A stretch of 10,232 bases of DNA from J061 sp003695725 [NCBI: Candidatus Schekmanbacteria bacterium] (GTDB lineage: Bacteria > Schekmanbacteria > GWA2-38-11), in contig RFHX01000059.1 in NCBI GenBank assembly GCA_003695725.1, positions 1 to 10,232 on the forward strand, written 5' to 3'. The first letter of the stretch is position 1; each line of letters starts with the position of its first letter. Of the stretch, positions 6,173 to 10,232 are shown piece by piece. The notes beneath the pieces are model-generated. The model searched no databases. It was given only the letters and a program-made list of their open reading frames with translations, and was not told where the DNA came from. The translations under genes were made by a program, and so were the position numbers.

Positions 6173-8116
6173 CTATAATTCGATTTCGCGTACTCTCTTG
6201 AACGCACCCCATACTGCATCCATAACTGTCTGCGGCTTTACACAATCCCCAATGCTAAAGACATTCTTTTCATTCGCAAGCTCTTTACTGAGCTGGTCTT
6301 TAGGAAATAATCTCCCTGCAAAGATAAGGCAGTCTGCAGGAACTCTTTTTTCTTCTCCTTTTTGCTCAACGACCACCTCTCCATTTTCAATTCTCACAGG
6401 AATTGCAGCGCGCATCACATTTATTTTTGCGTCTTCCAACATTCGAAGAAGGAAATATCTGTTGTTATGGTCAACCATATCCATATCCAAATCATCAGAA
6501 TCCATCCTTGCACATATCGTAACATTCTTCCCTTTGCGGGCAAGGGCAACGGCCGTTTCACATCCAATAACTCCACCTCCCATTATGAGAATCTTCTCTC
6601 CCTTCACCTCTTCGCCTTTTAGGACATCGATTACAGATATTACATTTTCCCCTTCGATAGGAGGTTCTTCCATTTCAGCACCTGTTGCGATTATCACATA
6701 ATCAGCACCAAATCTTTTTACATCCTCAGCCGTTGCCTTTTTATTGTAAACAACTTTTACAGGAAGTTTTTCAACAAGATAATTGAGATAGTTGATATAA
6801 TCTAAAATATCGTGTTTGAAATCATGCTTTGCCGCAAGATTAAGATTTCCACCCAACTTATCAGACGCCTCCCACAAGGTAACATCAAATCCTCTCTCAG
6901 CTCCCACTCGCGCCGCTTCCACTCCTGCCGGACCTCCTCCAACTACCAGTAATGTTCTTTTTTCTTTGAGAGGAATAAGGGGCCATTCAAGCTCATGACC
7001 TGTTGTTGGATTGAGGGAACAGCTTGTTGGCTGCTGAGCAATCATCTGCCAAAGACATCCTTCATGACATCCAAGACAAGGACGGATCTCTTTTTGTCTT
7101 CCCTCTTTTATCTTGTTTACAAGCTGGGGATCGGCAAGGAGACCTCGTCCAACTGCAATGAAGTCGGCTTTCCCTTCTATCAATGCTTTTTCTGCAACAG
7201 AGGGATATTGAAGACGTCCAACAGCAATTACAGGAATTTTTACAACCTTTTTTACCTTTTCAGCAATGTGAAGCATACAGCCCGGGGGCTGATATTGAGG
7301 AGGATGAGGCCACCAAGGAGTTTCATAGCATCCTGCATCGACATGAAGGGCACTTACCCCCATTTTTTCCAGTTCCTGAGCTATCCACAAACCTTCTTCT
7401 TCCTCTCTTCCGCCTTCCAAATAATGAGTTATTCCAAAACGGTATATAATGGGGAAGTCTTCACCGGCATCACGCTTTATAGCCGCTATTGCCTCACGCG
7501 CAAGCTGAAGCCGTTTTTCTCTTGAGCCTCCATAACGGTCTTCGCGCCTATTCCAAAGCGCTGTCATAAACTGGTCCATCAGATATCCCTCGTGGCCATG
7601 AATCTCGATGCAATCAACGCCTGCATCACGGCATCGCATCGCGGCATAACCGAAGGATTGCGCAAGAGCTTCGGCTTCTTCAGTCGTAATTGCCCGGGAT
7701 ACATATTCAGGAAAATCCGGCAGAAAGTAATGAGGATTTTCAGAAGCAGAGACGGGCCTTACCCCTTCAGGTATAACAGGTGGCGCTATAACTCTGCCAA
7801 ATCCTGCAGTCAATTGGACGCTCAATTTACAGCCATAAGAATGAAGAGTATCTGCAAGTTTTTTCATCGAAGAAAAATGTTTATCATTTGAAATATTGAA
7901 TAAATCTTTTGTAAATGGCTCGAGTGCCTGAGTTACAAATGTTGCTTCTGTCGTTATAAGGCCTACGCCGCCTTTTGCTCTTGCTTCATAATAAGCACGG
8001 TATCGCTCGCCCCAATCGCCATCAGCTTCATGAAGTCCATGAGCGCCCATTGCCGCCATAATAACGCGGTTTTTTATTTCCGCTTTACCTATATATCCGG
8101 GCTCCAAAAGTTTCAT
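6173..8116 (-). CDS. Old-yellow-enzyme-family NAD(P)H:flavin oxidoreductase, enoate reductase/2,4-dienoyl-CoA reductase-like (FMN, 4Fe-4S, FAD)
   Basis: This 647-residue two-domain enzyme passes electrons from NAD(P)H through FAD and a 4Fe-4S cluster to FMN, to reduce an activated C=C bond. Residues 1-340 form the FMN TIM barrel, including HGHEGYLMDQF (173-183), RREDRYGGS (190-198) and AVGRGLLADP (321-330). The cluster ligands Cys347, Cys350, Cys354 and Cys366 have the C-x2-C-x3-C-x11-C spacing known from E. coli FadH. Residues 388-647 are the FAD/NAD(P)H module, with VVGGGPAG (391-398), IMGGGVIG (511-518) and the FAD-closing IGDC (622-625). His173 corresponds to the OYE active-site His, while Glu176 replaces the OYE Asn and matches the FadH-type Glu. 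The CYETPWWPHPPQYQPPG run (263-279) resembles clostridial 2-enoate reductases and bile-acid-modifying Bai enzymes more than FadH, as I recall them. Substrate is unknown. The length is typical of the family. GGAGG six bases before ATG supports the start. The neighbours add two flavin-type split barrels and an MDR reductase. Confidence 0.93.
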   Translation of the reverse strand: MKLLEPGYIGKAEIKNRVIMAAMGAHGLHEADGDWGERYRAYYEARAKGGVGLITTEATFVTQALEPFTKDLFNISNDKHFSSMKKLADTLHSYGCKLSVQLTAGFGRVIAPPVIPEGVRPVSASENPHYFLPDFPEYVSRAITTEEAEALAQSFGYAAMRCRDAGVDCIEIHGHEGYLMDQFMTALWNRREDRYGGSREKRLQLAREAIAAIKRDAGEDFPIIYRFGITHYLEGGREEEEGLWIAQELEKMGVSALHVDAGCYETPWWPHPPQYQPPGCMLHIAEKVKKVVKIPVIAVGRLQYPSVAEKALIEGKADFIAVGRGLLADPQLVNKIKEGRQKEIRPCLGCHEGCLWQMIAQQPTSCSLNPTTGHELEWPLIPLKEKRTLLVVGGGPAGVEAARVGAERGFDVTLWEASDKLGGNLNLAAKHDFKHDILDYINYLNYLVEKLPVKVVYNKKATAEDVKRFGADYVIIATGAEMEEPPIEGENVISVIDVLKGEEVKGEKILIMGGGVIGCETAVALARKGKNVTICARMDSDDLDMDMVDHNNRYFLLRMLEDAKINVMRAAIPVRIENGEVVVEQKGEEKRVPADCLIFAGRLFPKDQLSKELANEKNVFSIGDCVKPQTVMDAVWGAFKRVREIEL

Positions 8117-8309
8117 TGCAAACCTCCAAAATTAAAAGGGCTAAAATCAGCTTCTAAATTTTGTCTCTTTTTTCTCCAAAACAACCATTCAAATTCAGGC
8201 AATCAATTTAATAAGTTATCAATTATTTCCTGCTGAATTCAAATTTCTTCCTTCGGCGCCGCCTTTCTTTGTTGCCATCACTCTTTCTCTGCTTTTTACG
8301 ACTTCGCCA
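8117..8309. other. Intergenic region upstream of the flavoenzyme gene
   Basis: This 193-bp stretch separates two minus-strand genes and should hold the flavoenzyme promoter and any terminator of the split-barrel gene. It has the Shine-Dalgarno GGAGG (about 8123-8127, minus strand) and a short G+C palindrome CGGCGCCG (8254-8261) without a following T-run. I saw no convincing sigma-70 promoter, terminator or small ORF. Confidence 0.35.
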
Positions 8310-8852
8310 TTACGGTTTCCAATGAGCGGCATAAATCCCTCTGTTATTATGGTAATAAACTATTTCATAGGGAATAATGCGGATTATTTTTGACAATCCC
8401 TTTGGCACATTCAAAGGAGTTCCTGTATCTTTAAGGAAATTGTCAAAAACCGGTTTGAACAATTTTTTTGCCTCTTCATACTCGGGCATATCATCTGTAA
8501 ATACATCTGCCGTACCTCGGATGTTAACGCCCCGTACTGCCTTCATACTCAAGGTTGATACTCCAATCCCAACTGCAACCTTATTATTTTCTTTGATATT
8601 TTTCAACTTTTGGCCGCCTTCGGTAAAAATGTAGATGTTGAGTCCATCATTTACATAATCGACAACTGAGATGCGCGGCACTCCGTCTTTGCCACAAGTT
8701 GCAAGTGAGCAACAATGCATCTTGTTAAGAAAATCAGTTATTTCATCTTCAAGTTCCTCCTTTGAAGGCTTCCACCGCTGAATCTTGAGCTTTGCAAAAA
8801 GACCATCAATCATCTTATCTATCTGCTCAGGAGTAAAATCGCTTATATCCAT
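8310..8852 (-). CDS. Pyridoxamine 5'-phosphate oxidase-like (FMN-binding split-barrel) protein, paralogue of the 4094 gene product
   Basis: This 180-residue cytoplasmic protein has a helical, acidic N-terminal part (1-45) and a split-barrel domain over about 40-178. Landmarks are CCSLATC (47-53), VPRISVVDY (58-66), NDGLNIYIFTEGG (68-80), KLKNIKENNKVAVGI (82-96), RGVNIRGTADVF (107-118) and Trp178 near the C-terminus. The same ordered blocks occur in the 4094-4621 product, which shows common descent; differences throughout mean an old duplication rather than a recent copy. Members of the superfamily bind FMN, F420 or heme; which one applies here is not visible. It lies 193 bp upstream of the flavoenzyme gene on the same strand, so co-transcription is possible but the gap is large. 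The start is supported by AAGGAG seven bases before ATG. A promoter candidate, TTGATA (8941-8946) and TAATAT (8917-8922) with an 18-bp spacer on the minus strand, lies upstream. Confidence 0.88.
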   Translation of the reverse strand: MDISDFTPEQIDKMIDGLFAKLKIQRWKPSKEELEDEITDFLNKMHCCSLATCGKDGVPRISVVDYVNDGLNIYIFTEGGQKLKNIKENNKVAVGIGVSTLSMKAVRGVNIRGTADVFTDDMPEYEEAKKLFKPVFDNFLKDTGTPLNVPKGLSKIIRIIPYEIVYYHNNRGIYAAHWKP

Positions 8853-8916
8853 TAATAGTCTCCTTGATTTTTAAATTGTGATTTATTTCTTTGAACAAAC
8901 TTCTTTTCTGCTCTAT

Positions 8917-8946
8917 ATATTAATCACTCATATCATATTTTATCAA
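8917..8946 (-). promoter_or_regulatory. Candidate promoter for the 8310-8852 gene
   Basis: Read on the minus strand, TTGATA (8941-8946; five of six consensus bases) is followed after 18 bp by TAATAT (8917-8922; four of six). The position, about 65 bp before the start codon, is reasonable. The surrounding sequence is so A+T-rich that alternative -10 choices exist. Confidence 0.35.
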
Positions 8947-9027
8947 TTCTAATTTTTTTACTTTTTCTTATGAACAAAAAAAATTATGGTAATAGAGAAA
9001 TCCACTATCCTGCTACCCTATTGTGTC

Positions 9028-9050
9028 ATTATCCGGTTTGAACGGATAAT
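9028..9050. repeat. Perfect 8-bp inverted repeat ATTATCCG / CGGATAAT
   Basis: ATTATCCG (9028-9035) and CGGATAAT (9043-9050) are separated by seven bases (GTTTGAA). No T-run follows on either strand, so it is not an intrinsic terminator. It lies about 150 bp beyond the DUF932 gene's stop and about 175 bp upstream of the split-barrel start. It could be an operator, an RNA hairpin or a recombination remnant. Confidence 0.55.
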
Positions 9051-9197
9051 CCACCGGTCATCCCAACAATATTGTGAAAGAACTTCAAAGGAATTCATAA
9101 TAAATACAAATTCTATGCCAATGCAAACGCAGAGATTCAATTTGTAAAGAGAGAGAAAGCAATAATCAAGCAAGGTATCTTCGAAATGACTGATACA

Positions 9198-10160
9198 CTA
9201 TGCCGCAATTTTTAGATAATCATCTATAAGCGCAGGGATTTGAGCTCTCCATTGGAACTGCTCATCGATGTCCCTCCTCTGCCGTGCCAGCCAAGACAAT
9301 GCTTGCACCACTGCGTAAAGGTTATTAGCAGGCGCAACTGCCCCGGGCACTTCAATGGTATATTTGACCTCTATCTGAGAAGAAGGAACTTTTTTCTTGA
9401 GGGGGGCATAAGTAACATCTTTTCCCGACATTGCAATATGATATGTCCTTACCGCGGCCTTCACACCCCATTTTTCTTTTAATGAATCATTTACCCATTT
9501 TTCAAAGGCATTCTTATCGAGAGGGGTTCGATATAATTCTATCAGCATCCTTTTTTCTTTTTCATAAAGAGCAAGTCCATTTCTTAGTATTTCATTTACA
9601 TAATATTGATCGAGAGATTTAGTATGACGGTGTTCAAAACGATCTTTTTCGAATATTACCATCCCATTTGAACATACAAGCCTTAACCATCCAAACTCTG
9701 CAGAAAATTTAGTGCTCCCATCAACGGAATTTCTTAACCACAATGAGAAACCAACTTTATATCCGTCTCCCGGATCAAAATGATATTTTGACGGAAATCT
9801 CATCAAAAGCTCCATTCTTTCACCATATTCTGTCAAAAAAAATAAAAACTTCATCTCCTCGTGGTCAAGAAATTCATCTTTAATAGAATTAATGATAAAG
9901 TTCAAAATATCCCGATGCTGTATCAGAGAATAGGATTTGGACACAATTCCAACAGGAATCTCACCTTCGCCATTTATTGGCTTTCTCACAATGACATCAT
10001 AATTTTTGTTCTCTTCATCAGCCGTAAAGGGACGCTTATCAAAATAAGGTATTCTTTCCAGCATCTCTTCAAGAGTGCTTTCCGACTGTTTGACCGGAAT
10101 GCCAAACCATCTAAATATATCCATCTGTTCTTCAAATGATGATGCCTCGCTCATAGCCAT
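9198..10160 (-). CDS. DUF932-type 'phage/plasmid-like' protein
   Basis: This 320-residue soluble protein fits the DUF932 family, whose members are common on phages, plasmids and genomic islands and whose biochemical role is not established. Supporting features are VGIVSKSYSLIQHRDIL (70-86), the motif LRLVCSNGMVIF (159-170), a His/Arg-rich stretch (RFEHRHTKSLD, 174-184), a central helical part (about 186-235), and a C-terminal block NNLYAVVQALSWLARQRR (279-296). The length is within the usual range. There is no signal peptide or membrane segment. The start is supported by AGGAGG eight bases before the first ATG; a second in-frame ATG two codons later is a worse fit. The gene stands alone: no integrase, transposase, replication or conjugation gene is visible within the window, so any mobile origin must be judged from sequence beyond the right edge. 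No terminator was seen after its stop. Confidence 0.8.
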   Translation of the reverse strand: MAMSEASSFEEQMDIFRWFGIPVKQSESTLEEMLERIPYFDKRPFTADEENKNYDVIVRKPINGEGEIPVGIVSKSYSLIQHRDILNFIINSIKDEFLDHEEMKFLFFLTEYGERMELLMRFPSKYHFDPGDGYKVGFSLWLRNSVDGSTKFSAEFGWLRLVCSNGMVIFEKDRFEHRHTKSLDQYYVNEILRNGLALYEKEKRMLIELYRTPLDKNAFEKWVNDSLKEKWGVKAAVRTYHIAMSGKDVTYAPLKKKVPSSQIEVKYTIEVPGAVAPANNLYAVVQALSWLARQRRDIDEQFQWRAQIPALIDDYLKIAA

Positions 10161-10232
10161 ATTTAATCCCTCCTTTTTAAATAAACGAATTTCTAATTAC
10201 AATATAGGAGGGCAGAGAGACAGCAGTATGTC
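10161..10232. other. Upstream region of the DUF932 gene, cut by the window edge
   Basis: This 72-bp stretch holds the AGGAGG Shine-Dalgarno sequence of the minus-strand gene and a TATATT (minus strand, about 10201-10206) that could be a -10 box, with only a poor -35 match upstream. A second AGGAGGG on the plus strand (10206-10212) is not followed by a start codon at normal distance. Confidence 0.3.

Larger units (their letters stand above)
8853..9197. other. 345-bp non-coding stretch between the split-barrel and DUF932 genes
   Basis: The part next to 8852 is strongly A+T-rich and holds a candidate minus-strand promoter for the split-barrel gene (TTGATA at 8941-8946, TAATAT at 8917-8922). It also has a 10-bp A/T-only inverted repeat (TAATTTTTTT at 8950-8959 and AAAAAAATTA at 8977-8986). 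The part from about 9000 to 9197 is less A+T-rich. It contains the perfect inverted repeat at 9028-9050 and a stop-free plus-strand run at 9078-9215 that has no start codon with a ribosome binding site. No gene, tRNA or mobile element was recognised. Confidence 0.5.

Noticed and set aside
6198-6701. Plus-strand open frame of 167 codons opposite the flavoenzyme gene
   Set aside because: It is antisense to a clear FAD/NAD(P)H domain, has a low-complexity Ser/Thr/Phe-rich translation and no Shine-Dalgarno sequence, so it is a shadow.
6995-7525. Plus-strand open frame of 176 codons opposite the flavoenzyme TIM barrel
   Set aside because: The opposite strand encodes the conserved iron-sulfur and FMN-barrel motifs; this frame shows no family features.
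8950-8986. 10-bp A/T-only inverted repeat as a bidirectional terminator
   Set aside because: The stem has no G-C pairs and a 17-nt loop, so it would be too weak; homopolymer runs give such repeats by chance.
9078-9215. Stop-free plus-strand run of about 45 codons that reads like plausible protein sequence, possibly a gene remnant
   Set aside because: It lacks a start codon with a ribosome binding site, matches no family I recognise, and overlaps the 3' end of the DUF932 gene on the other strand. A run of this length can arise by chance.
10206-10230. AGGAGGG followed by an ATG at 10228 as the start of a plus-strand gene
   Set aside because: The spacing is about 16 bases, too long for normal initiation, and only one further base pair-and-a-bit of coding sequence would be visible.

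Overview
The window is bacterial chromosomal DNA of low G+C content (by eye roughly 35-40%). It has six complete protein-coding genes of recognisable families, one further small hypothetical gene and one gene cut by the left edge. Nearly every start is preceded by a good Shine-Dalgarno sequence. No rRNA, tRNA, CRISPR array, insertion sequence or plasmid origin was seen. The soluble multi-sensor hybrid kinase, the two-domain iron-sulfur flavoenzyme and the Lys-bearing phosphofructokinase type suggest a Gram-negative, possibly anaerobic lineage of the Deltaproteobacteria/Nitrospirae/candidate-phylum kind. This placement is an inference and is weak.

Layout. Positions 1-2781 (+) hold the 3' part of a GAF-GAF-PAS-PAS hybrid histidine kinase with a C-terminal receiver. 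It converges across 44 bp on a phosphofructokinase gene (2826-3923, -). A 170-bp divergent intergenic region separates that gene from a two-gene (+) unit: a split-barrel flavin-binding-type protein (4094-4621) and a zinc-binding MDR dehydrogenase (4640-5668), 18 bp apart. Next comes a small exported protein (5759-6103, +) with its own near-consensus sigma-70 promoter, a dyad over the -10 box, and a textbook rho-independent terminator (6127-6158). On the minus strand lie an enoate-reductase/2,4-dienoyl-CoA-reductase-like flavoenzyme (6173-8116), a second split-barrel protein paralogous to the first (8310-8852), a 345-bp non-coding stretch with a G+C-containing inverted repeat, and a DUF932-type 'phage/plasmid-like' protein (9198-10160).

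How the genes may work together. The middle of the window (4094-8852) is enriched in redox proteins: two flavin-type split barrels, one MDR reductase/dehydrogenase and one FMN/4Fe-4S/FAD ene-reductase. A shared role in reducing unsaturated or carbonyl compounds is conceivable, but the genes lie on two strands and are not one operon, so this is only a hypothesis. The kinase, the phosphofructokinase and the DUF932 gene have no visible functional link to that group. I do not see a clear new multi-gene system. The most unusual items are the Gly/Lys active-site combination in the phosphofructokinase, the insulated and apparently regulated small exported protein, and the isolated DUF932 gene next to a structured non-coding stretch.
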